Assembly: GCA_964371055.1 (NCBI GenBank)
Contig: CAYJLF010000020.1
Location: 1-64,000, forward strand
From: CAYJLF01 sp964371055
GTDB lineage: Bacteria > Eisenbacteria > RBG-16-71-46 > CAIMUX01
Direction of reading: 5' to 3'
DNA: 64,000 nt
Shown here piece by piece: positions 27,399-36,674 of this stretch (the stretch's first letter is position 1; each line of letters begins with the position of its first letter). The notes under the pieces are model-generated. The model did not search any database, was not told the DNA's origin, and saw only the letters and a list, made by a program, of their open reading frames with translations. The position numbers and the translations under genes are program-made.

Positions 27399-27707
27399 TT
27401 GAGATCTCCTCCCACTCCACCCGATCCGGCCCCTTCGATCTCTCGGGAGACCGCAACTCACGGTTCCGGTGGACCCTTACGCTGGTGGGATTATGCGGTG
27501 GGGGACCGGCCCGGGCAATGGCCGCTCCCGTCAGGCCCCTGGCCCCTTCCCCGGCTGAGCCTGGCCCCACGGGCTCGGCCACCGGCGGTTCCGGCCGGAC
27601 TCGACCCCGGCCGACCTCCCCGATCTCCTCCCGCCGCTGCGGTCGCTCGTGTATTGTCCGCGTACCGTCCATCGTCCCAATCCGTCGAGATGCCGGGAGG
27701 ATCCCGC
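27399..27707. other. Divergent intergenic region, 309 bases
   Basis: Lies between the polysaccharide operon (-) and the Tricorn gene (+). It holds the minus-strand promoter described separately. A TATTGT at 27652 could be the plus-strand -10, but no matching -35 is seen. No open frame with a ribosome site, repeat copy or RNA gene is visible. Confidence 0.5.
27490..27518 (-). promoter_or_regulatory. Predicted promoter of the polysaccharide operon
   Basis: On the minus strand, TTGCCC (27518-27513), a 17-base spacer and CATAAT (27495-27490, five of six matches to TATAAT). It lies about 92 bases before the first glycosyltransferase. It is the best-spaced pair in the 309-base gap between the two divergent transcripts. 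Confidence 0.5.
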
Positions 27708-30700
27708 ATGCCAGGGCCCGACTTCAGAAGAGCCTCCGAAGGACCTCGAGCCACCGGCACACCGTCGGGGCGCGCGAACGGATGGCGCCGACCCTGGATC
27801 ACGCCGCTGGTCGTCGTGGTCCTGTCCGCCTTCGGCTCAAAGGCCCACTCGACCTCTCCTTCGACCGCCGCGGCCGACGCGATCGGCGCCGAGGAATCCC
27901 GGGAGACGGACTCCGGCCTCGGCTTCCCGCGCCGCCCCGCCCCCAGCCCCGACGGCTCTGAGGTCGCTTTCTGTTACCAGGGAGACCTCTGGCTCGTCTC
28001 GAGCGAAGGAGGCGAAGCGCGGCGCCTGACGGTCCATCCCGCCTACGACACCGATCCGATCTGGTCACCCGACGGACGATGGATCGCCTTCTCCTCCGAA
28101 CGGGACGGCAATGCCGATGTCTACGTCGTCTCGATCGCCGGGGGTGACGTCCGACGCCTCACCTGGCACAGCGACCCGGATACGCCGTGCGGCTGGACGC
28201 CCGACGGCCGCGGCATCCTGGTGAACAGCGCGCGCCTGACCCGCGACTCCGGTGCCTCGGGCCTCTTCCTCGTCCCGCTGGAAGGCGGAGTGCCGGTCCA
28301 GCTCCTGCCGACCGGCGCGACCGATGGCGCCATCTCTCCCGACGGACGGCGGATCGCCGGCGTGCGCAATGGGGAGGCGTGGTCCCGTCGAGGCTACGAG
28401 GGGAGCAGCCGCTCCCGCCTGTGGCTCTACACTCCCGACGATCCCGAGTGGCTCGCGAAGGCAGCGCGGCGCGAGAGGAGTGGATCCGTCGCGCTCGCGG
28501 AGACTCCCGCGACCAGTTCCGGTCTCGGCGCGGCCGGAGCACTCCTGGCCGGCGGAGAGCATCGACCGCTCAACCTGCCGGGTGAAGATGTGAGCCAACG
28601 ACAGGCACGCCCCCCCCGCGGCGGGCGCGACCCCGAGCGTGATCCCCTCGACCCGAGCGGTGAAGGGGGCTTCACTCGCGATCCACACTGGCTGCCCGGG
28701 GGAGACCACCTGGTCTACCTGGCCGAGCACGCCGGAGTGGCGAACCTGAAGCTCCTTTCGCTCGCGGACGGACGGCGCGCGTTCCTCACCCGTTTCACCG
28801 ACGGCCGGATGCGTTTCCCTTCGATCGCCCGCGACGGTTCGCTCGCCGCGTTCGAATACGAGGACGGGATCTACACCCTGCGCCTGCCGCACCCCCGGCC
28901 CGAGGCCGCGGAGGGGGAAGAGATCGTGGCGTGGGACGGCCCACCCTCCGAGCCCCGGCGGCTCGAGATCCGCCTGCCGCGGGATGCGCGGCGGAACGAC
29001 CTCGAACGGATCAAGATCACAGGAGGCGCCGAGGAGATGGCGCTCTCGCCCGACGGCGAGCAGATCGCGTTCGTCGCTCGCGGAGAGGTCTTTGTCATGA
29101 AGGCGAACAAGGATGAGCCGTTCGCCCAGAGGATCACCTCGACCACCGCCCGAGAACGCGACCTGGCCTGGGCTCCCGACTCGAAGTCGCTCCTCTTCTC
29201 CTCCGATCGCGACGGCCAGTCCGACCTCTGGCAGGTCAGTTCCGCCGATCCGGGGGAGCCTCGCCTCGCCCGCGCGCTTCGGTTCGAGACGACACGCCTC
29301 TCGACCGATCCGGCGGAGGATCGCCGGCCGGCCTTCGACCCCGACGGGAAACGCATCGCCTTCGTGCGGGGACATCGCCACCTCGTCACCATGGCCAGCG
29401 CCGGCGGCGGGGAGCGGATCCTCTTCACCGGCCAGCCGGACCTCGACTTCCGCTGGTCTCCCGACGGGAAATGGATCGCCGTCGCTGCCGAGGACGACGA
29501 TGACAACAGCGACATCTGGATCGTTCCGGCCGACGGCAGCGCCCAGCCCCGCAACGTCAGCCTTCATCCCGCCGACGACACCGCGCCCTTCTGGTCGGCC
29601 GACGGCAAGCTTCTGGCCTTCGTCTCGCAGCGCCGGTATCTCGACCAGGTCGACATCTGGTATCTCCGCCTGACCCGGGAGGACGACGAACTCTCGGACG
29701 TCGATCGTCTCGATCGCCTGCAACGACCGGAGTCGAACGGTGACGGCAAGGACAGGACCAGGGAGAAGGAGAAAGGGGACGCGCTCGTCGTTCGCATCGA
29801 CTTCGACCGGATCGAGCGCCGGGTGCGGCGCCTCACCTCCTTTCCCGGCAGCGAAGCGCAGGTCGTGGTCGCCCGTGATGGGGGAGCCTTCTTCTTCGTC
29901 TCCGACACGGACGGCAAGCGCGATCTCTGGCGGCTCAAGTGGAACGGCACGGACCCGAAACGGCTGACCACCGGCGGCGCGTCCCCCACCCACGTGCAGC
30001 TCGATGCCAAAGGGAAGACCCTCTGGTTCCTCAAGTCCGGCGGCGCCATCTCGTCGGTGGGCGCCGACGGCGGCGAGGTCACGAGCTACCCGTACGAGGG
30101 GCAGATGGAGCTCGACCGGCAGGCCGAACGCGCGGCGGTTTTCGACGAAGCGTGGCGGATCGTGCGCGACCGGTTCTACGACCCCGCCCTGCACGGCGTC
30201 GACTGGGACGACGTGCGCGTCCGCTACCGCCCCTGGGCTCTGGCCGCTTCGACCCAGCGCGACTTCCAGGATGTGATCCGCCTGATGCTCGGAGAGATCA
30301 ATTCCTCTCACCAGGGGATCTGGGGCGGCCCCGGCGACACTCCGGGCGACCTGGCCGGCGCGAACACCGGGGAGTTGGGCATCCTCTGCGATCCCACCCA
30401 CGCCGGGCCCGGTCTGAGGATCCTCCAGGTGATCCCGGAGACTCCGGCCGACCGCGTCGAGAGCCGTCTGGAGCCGGGCGAGACGATCCTCGCGATCCAG
30501 GACCGCCCGGTCGGACCGGGCGAGGATCCGGCGGCCGCCCTCGACCAGACGGTCGACCGGAAGGTGCTGCTGACCGTCCTTGGTCGGGACGGAAAAGAAC
30601 GCCTGGTCCCGATCCGACCGACCACGCCGCGCGCCGTCCGTCGAGCCCTCGACCGGCGCGAGATGGAGGCGAAGCGTGCGCTCGTCGACGCTCGGGGCCA

Positions 30701-31268
30701 AGGCCGCCTGGCCTACCTGCAGATTGACGGGATGGACATCGAAAGCCTCGAGGAGTTCGAGCGCGAACTCCTGGCCGTAGCGCGCGGCCGCGACGTCCTC
30801 TTGATCGATGTACGGGGCAACGGCGGCGGATGGACGACGGATCTCCTGCTGACGAGCCTCACCGCACCCGATCATGCAATCTGCCGCTCACGCGACGGAG
30901 GTCCCGGCTATCCCGAGGACCGCCGGCTGCTCTACGCCTGGACGAAGCCCGTCGTCGTGCTGTGCGACGAACGCAGCTTCTCCAACGCGGAGATCTTCGC
31001 CTGGGCCATCAAGACGCTGCGACGCGGCCCGATCGTCGGTCAGCCGACCGCCGGCGGCGTCATCTCCACCGGCGCGGTCACGCTGCTCGACGGCTCTGTC
31101 CTGCGCACCCCCGTGCGCGGCTGGTTCACCCGCTACGACGGGCGCAACCAGGAGGGCAACGGCTGCCCGCCGGACGTCGTGGTCGAGAATCACCCGGACG
31201 ACCTGGCTCGCGGCGTCGACCGGCAACTGCAGGCGGCCATCGAGGAAGGACTCAAGCTTCTGCCGTAG
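27708..31268 (+). CDS. Tricorn-type S41 protease
   Basis: A 1,186-residue serine protease homologue. A signal or anchor segment near residues 26-45 is followed by WD40-like beta-propeller repeats (PDGRWIAFSSERDGNADVYV and many similar), a PDZ-like domain, and a C-terminal S41 domain. Catalytic landmarks are Ser867-His868 in INSSHQGIWGG and the nucleophile Ser1092 in SFSNAEIFAW. Tricorn works on peptides released by other proteases; a signal sequence suggests a periplasmic role here. An Arg/Gly/Pro-rich insert of about 60 residues interrupts the first propeller. ATG 27708 follows GGGAGG by seven bases; any longer upstream reading is rejected. Confidence 0.92.
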   Translation: MPGPDFRRASEGPRATGTPSGRANGWRRPWITPLVVVVLSAFGSKAHSTSPSTAAADAIGAEESRETDSGLGFPRRPAPSPDGSEVAFCYQGDLWLVSSEGGEARRLTVHPAYDTDPIWSPDGRWIAFSSERDGNADVYVVSIAGGDVRRLTWHSDPDTPCGWTPDGRGILVNSARLTRDSGASGLFLVPLEGGVPVQLLPTGATDGAISPDGRRIAGVRNGEAWSRRGYEGSSRSRLWLYTPDDPEWLAKAARRERSGSVALAETPATSSGLGAAGALLAGGEHRPLNLPGEDVSQRQARPPRGGRDPERDPLDPSGEGGFTRDPHWLPGGDHLVYLAEHAGVANLKLLSLADGRRAFLTRFTDGRMRFPSIARDGSLAAFEYEDGIYTLRLPHPRPEAAEGEEIVAWDGPPSEPRRLEIRLPRDARRNDLERIKITGGAEEMALSPDGEQIAFVARGEVFVMKANKDEPFAQRITSTTARERDLAWAPDSKSLLFSSDRDGQSDLWQVSSADPGEPRLARALRFETTRLSTDPAEDRRPAFDPDGKRIAFVRGHRHLVTMASAGGGERILFTGQPDLDFRWSPDGKWIAVAAEDDDDNSDIWIVPADGSAQPRNVSLHPADDTAPFWSADGKLLAFVSQRRYLDQVDIWYLRLTREDDELSDVDRLDRLQRPESNGDGKDRTREKEKGDALVVRIDFDRIERRVRRLTSFPGSEAQVVVARDGGAFFFVSDTDGKRDLWRLKWNGTDPKRLTTGGASPTHVQLDAKGKTLWFLKSGGAISSVGADGGEVTSYPYEGQMELDRQAERAAVFDEAWRIVRDRFYDPALHGVDWDDVRVRYRPWALAASTQRDFQDVIRLMLGEINSSHQGIWGGPGDTPGDLAGANTGELGILCDPTHAGPGLRILQVIPETPADRVESRLEPGETILAIQDRPVGPGEDPAAALDQTVDRKVLLTVLGRDGKERLVPIRPTTPRAVRRALDRREMEAKRALVDARGQGRLAYLQIDGMDIESLEEFERELLAVARGRDVLLIDVRGNGGGWTTDLLLTSLTAPDHAICRSRDGGPGYPEDRRLLYAWTKPVVVLCDERSFSNAEIFAWAIKTLRRGPIVGQPTAGGVISTGAVTLLDGSVLRTPVRGWFTRYDGRNQEGNGCPPDVVVENHPDDLARGVDRQLQAAIEEGLKLLP

Positions 31269-31379
31269 AGGCAGGCCGAGGGCCGAAGCACCCATCCGGC
31301 CGCGTTCGGTGCGTCGATCGGTCCGGCGCGAGGCCTTTCCCTTTGACCGCTCTGCCCGAATCACGGATCATGGGCTGTG

Positions 31380-31838
31380 ATGCACGGCAATGTAGGTGAG
31401 CTCTTCCGCAACCCGACCTTCTGGTCCGCCGCCGCGGCGTGGACCGTGGCATCGGGCATCAAGATCCTGATCCATCTGCGACGTACCGGACGGATCGACT
31501 TCCGCTATCTCACGAGCCTGGGTGGCATGCCGAGCGCTCACTCCGCCATGGTCATGGGGCTGGCCACTTCGGTCGGGCTCTGCGAAGGATTCGACAGCCA
31601 GGTCTTTGCCGTCGCCCTCGCCTTCGCCATCATCGTGATGTTCGACGCCTCCACCGTGCGCCGGGCCTCCGGTCTCCAGGCCAGGCTCCTGAACCAGATC
31701 GTCGAGGAGGCGTTCCAGCAGCACCACCTCTCGAAGCGGAAGCTGAAGGAAATCCTGGGGCACACCCGCAAGGAGGTCTTCGCGGGGCTCCTGGTGGGGA
31801 TCCTGACGGGAATCGCGGTCAACCTGGCGGCGCGGTAG
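31380..31838 (+). CDS. Divergent PAP2 (DUF212/YuiD) membrane protein
   Basis: A 152-residue inner-membrane protein of the DUF212 family, a distant relative of PAP2 phosphatases. Its family signature GGMPSAHSA lies near residue 50, followed by further hydrophobic segments and a basic stretch (KRKLKEILGHTRKEV) typical of the family. The activity of the family is not established. The start is ATG 31380; the ribosome site is weak. Its last 20 bases overlap the convergent adenylating-enzyme gene. Confidence 0.85.
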   Translation: MHGNVGELFRNPTFWSAAAAWTVASGIKILIHLRRTGRIDFRYLTSLGGMPSAHSAMVMGLATSVGLCEGFDSQVFAVALAFAIIVMFDASTVRRASGLQARLLNQIVEEAFQQHHLSKRKLKEILGHTRKEVFAGLLVGILTGIAVNLAAR

Positions 31839-33201
31839 AGCGACTCCCGCCTTCGCCGTCGCCCTCGCCTTCGCCCCGGACCACCACATAACGATGCTTG
31901 CCGGATCGTCCGGGCGGGATCTCCTCCACCTGGCGTATCGTCAACGCCAGGGCTCCCAGGTGCCGCCGCAGGTGATCCTCGAGGATCGCGCGGTCCGCCG
32001 CCGTCAGGACCTCCCCGACGATCCTCCACTCGAGCGCGCCCCGCGACTCCTGGATGACCTGGTAGCGGAGGACGTTTCGCGAGGCCGCGATCCCGGTCTC
32101 ATTCAGAAGATGGGTGAAGAACTCCGGGTGGACGCGCTGGCCGTCGGCGCCTTGAACCACGTCGCCGCTGCGCCCGTGGATCCGGCGGAGCCGCGGGCCA
32201 GGGCGGCCGCAGGGACACTCCCCGGCGGCGCTCTCTGCCTGATCGCCGTTCCGATAGCGGATGAACGGCGTCGCCAGGTTGTCCAGGTCGGTCAACACGA
32301 CCTCTCCGCCCGCCTCGATCTCGAGCAGACAGCGCTCGCGCGTGACATGCAATCCGGCGTGCTGCTCGCACTCGAAGGCCGCGGACTGCACTTCGCCGCA
32401 GCCATACTGGTCGAACGTTTCGCATTCGAAGACCTCGCGAAAACGCTCCCGGTACTCGCCGAAGAGCGGCTCCGCGGTCGTGGTGATCGAAGCCAGGGGG
32501 TACCGGTAGCCGCGCTCCCGGAAGATCGTCGCCAGTTCGTAGACGGCCTGGGCATACCCGCGGATGTGGCGGAATCGACCCCGCTCCAGCCGGCGGCGGA
32601 GCTCTTCGAACCGGACCGCGGAAATCGCAAAGGCATCCAGGTAGCTGTTCCCCTCGAGGGCGGCGAGCAGCCGTCGCCGCGCCTCGGCTCGCCAACCCGG
32701 ACGGACGACGGGCGCGCCCCAGATCACGAGCTTGGGATCGGAGAGACCGACCCCCGTCCAACCCTGAAAGCGGTAGTAGGCCGCCCAGATCGAGGCCCGG
32801 GTTTCCGCGTCGGTGTGAAAGCGGAGCGGTTCCCCTGTGGTACCGCCGGTCCGGCCGGCCCGCACCCCGGGCAGCTCGCGCAGGTTCTCGACCGCGAAGG
32901 CCGAACGATTCTCCTTCAGGAGGCGCTTGTCGACCACCGGGAGCTGCTCGAGGAAGCGAAGCGAGTCGATCTCGCCGGCGTCGCGCACCCCCAGCCGCCG
33001 GAACTCCTCCCGGTAGAAGGGGACGTGCTTTCGAGCGTGGTCGAGCAGACGCCGCAGTTTCCGGAGCTGGAGCCGCTCCATCTCCTCGGGCGCGAGCCGC
33101 TCGGTTCGAAGGTACTCCCGGTAAGAGGCCGACAACGGCTTCCCCGAGGCGAGTCCGATGAGATGGAGCCGTGCGCGGTCAAACGCGCGAGGGGCCGTCA
33201 T
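31819..33201 (-). CDS. PaaK/CapK-type adenylate-forming enzyme
   Basis: A 460-residue protein of the phenylacetate-CoA ligase/CapK family in the ANL superfamily. The phosphate-binding motif is GRTGGTTGEPLRF, followed by TTAEPLF and FDQYGCGEVQ in the adenylate pocket and RYRNGDQAES before the C-terminal subdomain (GRSGDVV). Four cysteines resemble the structural zinc-like set seen in CapK-like proteins (QYGCGE, FECEQH, GECPCG). CapK-like enzymes occur in capsule and exopolysaccharide loci. It is the last gene of a four-gene operon, overlapping the DUF362 gene by four bases. The activated acid and acceptor are unknown. Confidence 0.88.
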   Translation of the reverse strand: MTAPRAFDRARLHLIGLASGKPLSASYREYLRTERLAPEEMERLQLRKLRRLLDHARKHVPFYREEFRRLGVRDAGEIDSLRFLEQLPVVDKRLLKENRSAFAVENLRELPGVRAGRTGGTTGEPLRFHTDAETRASIWAAYYRFQGWTGVGLSDPKLVIWGAPVVRPGWRAEARRRLLAALEGNSYLDAFAISAVRFEELRRRLERGRFRHIRGYAQAVYELATIFRERGYRYPLASITTTAEPLFGEYRERFREVFECETFDQYGCGEVQSAAFECEQHAGLHVTRERCLLEIEAGGEVVLTDLDNLATPFIRYRNGDQAESAAGECPCGRPGPRLRRIHGRSGDVVQGADGQRVHPEFFTHLLNETGIAASRNVLRYQVIQESRGALEWRIVGEVLTAADRAILEDHLRRHLGALALTIRQVEEIPPGRSGKHRYVVVRGEGEGDGEGGSRSTAPPG

Positions 33202-34727
33202 GGACGTTCCATCTGTCCACGCCACCCGGATGGGGCGCGAAAGTGGAGGTTCGGAAGCTCATCCGGGCGATACTCGCGCCAGTCGCCCCCGGGCTCCCGG
33301 CCGCAGCCCAGAACCGAAGTCAGCAGGTCCGCGGGGGCGAGTCCGGCGGCAAGCGCCTCGCGCAGAAACGGGAGCTTCTTCTCGTCGAAGCCCATCAGGC
33401 GTGCGCATCCGAAATCGTGGACCACCGGATGCTCCGCGAGGGTGAGAAGTCCGGCGGCCCGTGGAACCGGCCGCAGCGGCCCGTCCCCCTCCCCGGCGAC
33501 GATGCCATCTCCCAGACAGAGGATCCGTCGCCGCGAGCGACCGGTCATCGCCCCCGCCGGATCGGCCAGCTCCAGGATCCGGTGCAGATCCAGGATCGGT
33601 CGCCAGAGAGTGTCGTTGCCAGGCCACGAGCCGTCCATTCTCCAGCGGTGGTCCGCCTCGGCGGCACGGGACGCGCCTTCCGACCGCGCCAGCAGCGGAC
33701 GGACGAGGCGGCGGTTCAGAGTGCGCGCCATCCCCCACAAGACGCGGGATCTTCCCTGCAGACGGCGGCGCACCGCGCTGTGGAGCCGCTTCCAGCCGAG
33801 CAGTTCGTCCGAGTACTCGTCACCGCCGGACCGGGGCGATCCGGTCCGGTGGTGCGGTATCCAGCTCTTGTCCCCGTTGATGCCGATGAGGTTCTTCATC
33901 GCCGCCGTGATGCCCGCCTTGCAGTGCGTCTTGATCTTCGAGGCGTTGATGACCAGGTTTGCCTCCAGCACCGTGCGCGAGATCAGGTAATGGTGTCCCT
34001 CCAGAGTGGAGTGCTTCTCGCGCGTGCGGGCGTCGTCGTAGTCCCCGATCGAGAAGCGGTCCGCGTACTGGATGATGTCATCGAGAAAGCTCCGGTCGAG
34101 ACGGACCGCGACGTACCCTCGGGGATCTCCCGTCGCCGGCCGGCGGCTCGTGATGTAGCCGCGATCGTCCAGTTGCGCAATCTCGCGGCGCAGATCGATC
34201 ACCTCGAGATCGAGTCCGCCCCGGGCGTTGACGAACGCCGCCAAGTCGCCGATTCCGGTCTCGCCGAGGATCTTCTCGAACGAAGCCGACTGCAACGGAA
34301 CATCCGCGATCACCACGCGGCACCGGACGGCATCGGTCTCGCCCAGCAACCAGAGATAGTCCAGAAGGGGGCGAAAGAGACTCCCATGGGTGGTGATCGC
34401 CCCCGTGCCCCGGAAGGCCGCACTCTCGTGGAGGACCAGATTCGGCTTGATCAGGACCAGATCTCCGTCTTTGACCAGCCCTCGCATCGGGTTCCAGTTC
34501 GGGGTCCGGGCCCGGGGAGCGTCCAGGCCGGACGCGAGGAGCAGTTCGCGCACGGCCGCGTAGACACCGTTCGCCGGGTCGAGACGGGACGGTCGCTCTC
34601 CGAACTCCGGATAGTCGCGGGGAGGATCGAACGGCGCGGCCGGATAGGTGAGCCCGGGATCGTGAAGGAAGCAGAAGGCTCCGGGACCTGAGCCCGCCGC
34701 CTCGGTCCGGGATCGATCCCCGCTCAT
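33198..34727 (-). CDS. DUF362-domain protein
   Basis: A 509-residue DUF362 protein. The family markers are VLIKPNLVLHE near residue 85 and NASKIKTHCKAGITAAMKNL near 250. There is no ferredoxin-like Cys4 motif, unlike many DUF362 proteins, so this is the cluster-free type. No biochemical role is established; such genes recur beside CapK-like enzymes and sugar-polymer genes. Here it lies between an ABC exporter and a CapK-type enzyme, with a two-base gap upstream and a four-base overlap downstream. The ATG follows the permease stop directly, so it is likely translated by coupling. Confidence 0.85.
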   Translation of the reverse strand: MSGDRSRTEAAGSGPGAFCFLHDPGLTYPAAPFDPPRDYPEFGERPSRLDPANGVYAAVRELLLASGLDAPRARTPNWNPMRGLVKDGDLVLIKPNLVLHESAAFRGTGAITTHGSLFRPLLDYLWLLGETDAVRCRVVIADVPLQSASFEKILGETGIGDLAAFVNARGGLDLEVIDLRREIAQLDDRGYITSRRPATGDPRGYVAVRLDRSFLDDIIQYADRFSIGDYDDARTREKHSTLEGHHYLISRTVLEANLVINASKIKTHCKAGITAAMKNLIGINGDKSWIPHHRTGSPRSGGDEYSDELLGWKRLHSAVRRRLQGRSRVLWGMARTLNRRLVRPLLARSEGASRAAEADHRWRMDGSWPGNDTLWRPILDLHRILELADPAGAMTGRSRRRILCLGDGIVAGEGDGPLRPVPRAAGLLTLAEHPVVHDFGCARLMGFDEKKLPFLREALAAGLAPADLLTSVLGCGREPGGDWREYRPDELPNLHFRAPSGWRGQMERP

Positions 34728-34729
34728 CT

Positions 34730-35545
34730 CTACTTCACCAACCGCCGCCGCATGAGCAAGAGCCCGGCGGACGGGAAGGCCAGCAGCAGGAACCCGAGGT
34801 AGCCCAGGCTGAGTCCGAGGTGAGGAGGCGCCACGCCCAGGCAGGCGCCGCGGACGAGCGCCGCGATGTGCGTCAGCGGGAGCACCAGCGCGACCGTGCG
34901 AGCCCAGCCCGGCAGGATATCGACCGGGAAGAAGGTGCCGCTGAAGAGGAACATCGGAAAGATGAGGAGAAAGATGGCGAAGTTGAAGGAGTCGATCTGC
35001 GGCACGAGGGCCGTCGTCACCAGTCCCATCGCGGCGAAGATCAACCCGCCCGCCAGGGCCAACGGCAGCACGAAGAGACCCCAGGGCCACGCCACGAGGC
35101 CGAACGCCGCCACCATCGCCAGCATGATCGTCGTGGCCATGAGCGACTTGGTCGCCCCCCAGATCCACTCGCCGGCAATCACGTCCTCCACCAGAAGCGG
35201 CGTCGCCGTGATCGCGTCGAAAGTGCGCTGGTAGTACATCCGGACGAACGAGGCATAGGTCGTCTCGAAGTACGACTGGAACATGATCGCCACCGCGATC
35301 ACTCCGGGAACCATGAATTCGAGGTAGGGGAGCTCGCGCCCGTCATAGGTGACCGTCTTGACCAGGCTCCCCAGTCCGAAGCCGAAGGCGAGGATGTAGA
35401 AGACCGGCTCCAGCATCGGCGGAATGAAATTGACGAAGATCGTGCGGCGGAAGACATCGGCATTCCGCTGCCAGACCCGCAGCGAGCGCCACGATACGTT
35501 CGCGAAGATCCGACGCGTGGTCAAAGGACCGCCCCTTCCGTCCAT
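34730..35545 (-). CDS. ABC-2 type transporter permease
   Basis: A 271-residue inner-membrane permease of the ABC-2 (NodJ/DrrB) exporter type with six predicted helices. Recognisable stretches are FVNFIPPMLEPVFYILAFGF and GTFFPVDILPGWARTVALVL. It pairs with the ATPase encoded just upstream. ATG 35545 is chosen, with AGCAGGG ahead of it, leaving a seven-base gap to the ATPase stop. The NodIJ-like architecture exports lipo-oligosaccharides or small lipids in known cases; the substrate here is unknown and may be the product of the two downstream enzymes. Confidence 0.9.
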   Translation of the reverse strand: MDGRGGPLTTRRIFANVSWRSLRVWQRNADVFRRTIFVNFIPPMLEPVFYILAFGFGLGSLVKTVTYDGRELPYLEFMVPGVIAVAIMFQSYFETTYASFVRMYYQRTFDAITATPLLVEDVIAGEWIWGATKSLMATTIMLAMVAAFGLVAWPWGLFVLPLALAGGLIFAAMGLVTTALVPQIDSFNFAIFLLIFPMFLFSGTFFPVDILPGWARTVALVLPLTHIAALVRGACLGVAPPHLGLSLGYLGFLLLAFPSAGLLLMRRRLVK

Positions 35546-35552
35546 GCCCTGC

Positions 35553-36515
35553 TCATTCCCGCAGGGTCCTCCCCGCGCGGTGCAGAAAGACATCCTCCAG
35601 GGTGGCCGCGCGGATCAAACGCTCCGCGTGCGGGAAATTCTCCTGGATCGCCGGCGCGATGGTCCCGCCGGAACGGTCGTAAAGCAGGAGGCGATCCTCC
35701 ACCTCTTCCGACATCCACCCGCGCTCCGCCACCAGCGCGCGCAGCCCGGACTCCGGAGCGGTCAGCTCCACGACCTCGCGGCCGACCTCCGCTGCAACCA
35801 GGCCGTCCGGGCTCCCTTCCAGGAGGATCTTTCCCCCATCCATCAGGATCACCCGATCACAGAGCCTCGCCGCCTCCTCCATGTAATGGGTGGTCAAAAG
35901 GACGGTCACCCCCTCCGCCTCGCGGAGTTGGCGCACACGCTGCCAGATCAGATGGCGCGCCTGCGGATCGAGCCCCGTCGTCGGCTCATCCAGCACCAGG
36001 AGTCGCGGGCGGTTGAGCAGCGCGCGGGCCAGCATCAGCCGCCGTTTCATGCCGCCGGAAAGCTCACGGATGTTCGCCCCCGCCTTCTCCTGCAGTTGAA
36101 CCAGGACGAGGAGTTCTTCGGCGCGGCGACGCGCCTCGACGCCGGTCAGGCCGAAGTAGCGCGCGAAGACGAGCATGTTCGTCCGGACGTCGAAGTCGGG
36201 ATCGAGGTTGTCCTCCTGCGGGCAGATCCCCAGGAGCGCCTTGACCTGGCGCGGCCGGGCCGCGACGTCGAGGCCGAAGACGCGGATCCGGCCCGAGGTG
36301 ATCGGCGAGAAGCAGGTCAGCATCCGGACGGTCGTCGTCTTGCCCGCCCCGTTCGGTCCGAGAAAGCCGACGCACTCGCCCGGGCTCACGTCGAAATCGA
36401 TCCCGTCGACCGCCGTGAACGCGCCATAACGCTTCGTCAGGGCCCGGGCCTCGATCGGCTGGTCCCCGCGCGCCGCGTTTCCGCGCCCCTCGGCGACGCC
36501 GGGCACGATTCCCAT
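35553..36515 (-). CDS. ABC transporter ATPase (NodI/DrrA type)
   Basis: A 320-residue ATPase: Walker A GPNGAGKTT, Q-loop GICPQEDNLDPDFDV, signature LSGGMKRR, Walker B LLVLDEPTTGLD and switch His in LLTTHYMEEA. The QEDNLD sequence is typical of the NodI/DrrA exporter group. ATG 36515 has GGAGGAG nine bases upstream. The alternative ATG 36533 would sit almost at the predicted transcription start, which supports the shorter form. It heads a four-gene operon of exporter, DUF362 protein and CapK-type enzyme. Confidence 0.92.
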   Translation of the reverse strand: MGIVPGVAEGRGNAARGDQPIEARALTKRYGAFTAVDGIDFDVSPGECVGFLGPNGAGKTTTVRMLTCFSPITSGRIRVFGLDVAARPRQVKALLGICPQEDNLDPDFDVRTNMLVFARYFGLTGVEARRRAEELLVLVQLQEKAGANIRELSGGMKRRLMLARALLNRPRLLVLDEPTTGLDPQARHLIWQRVRQLREAEGVTVLLTTHYMEEAARLCDRVILMDGGKILLEGSPDGLVAAEVGREVVELTAPESGLRALVAERGWMSEEVEDRLLLYDRSGGTIAPAIQENFPHAERLIRAATLEDVFLHRAGRTLRE

Positions 36516-36540
36516 GGGCGGCAACTCCTCCATGCGGGGC

Positions 36541-36569
36541 AGGCTACCAGCCGCCTTCGCCCTGGACAA
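36541..36569 (-). promoter_or_regulatory. Predicted promoter of the ABC/DUF362/CapK operon
   Basis: On the minus strand, TTGTCC (36569-36564), 17 bases, then TAGCCT (36546-36541). It ends 26 bases before the ATPase start and leaves just enough leader for the GGAGGAG ribosome site. Confidence 0.5.
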
Positions 36570-36674
36570 GGCGCGTTCCTATCCGGCTGCGGCCGGCCGC
36601 GCCCGATCGACCGCAACCTGTGCTACGGTTGTGGCTCGCGGCGGCAGACCAATCAGATCGTTCGGGAGGGTTCG

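Noticed and set aside
26904..27707. N-terminal extension of the Tricorn gene
   Set aside because: The extension overlaps the glycosyltransferase on the other strand and lacks homology; a strong ribosome site precedes ATG 27708.
28065..30875. Open frame of 936 codons antisense to the Tricorn gene
   Set aside because: No recognisable domain; composition typical of a reverse-strand shadow of a GC-rich gene.
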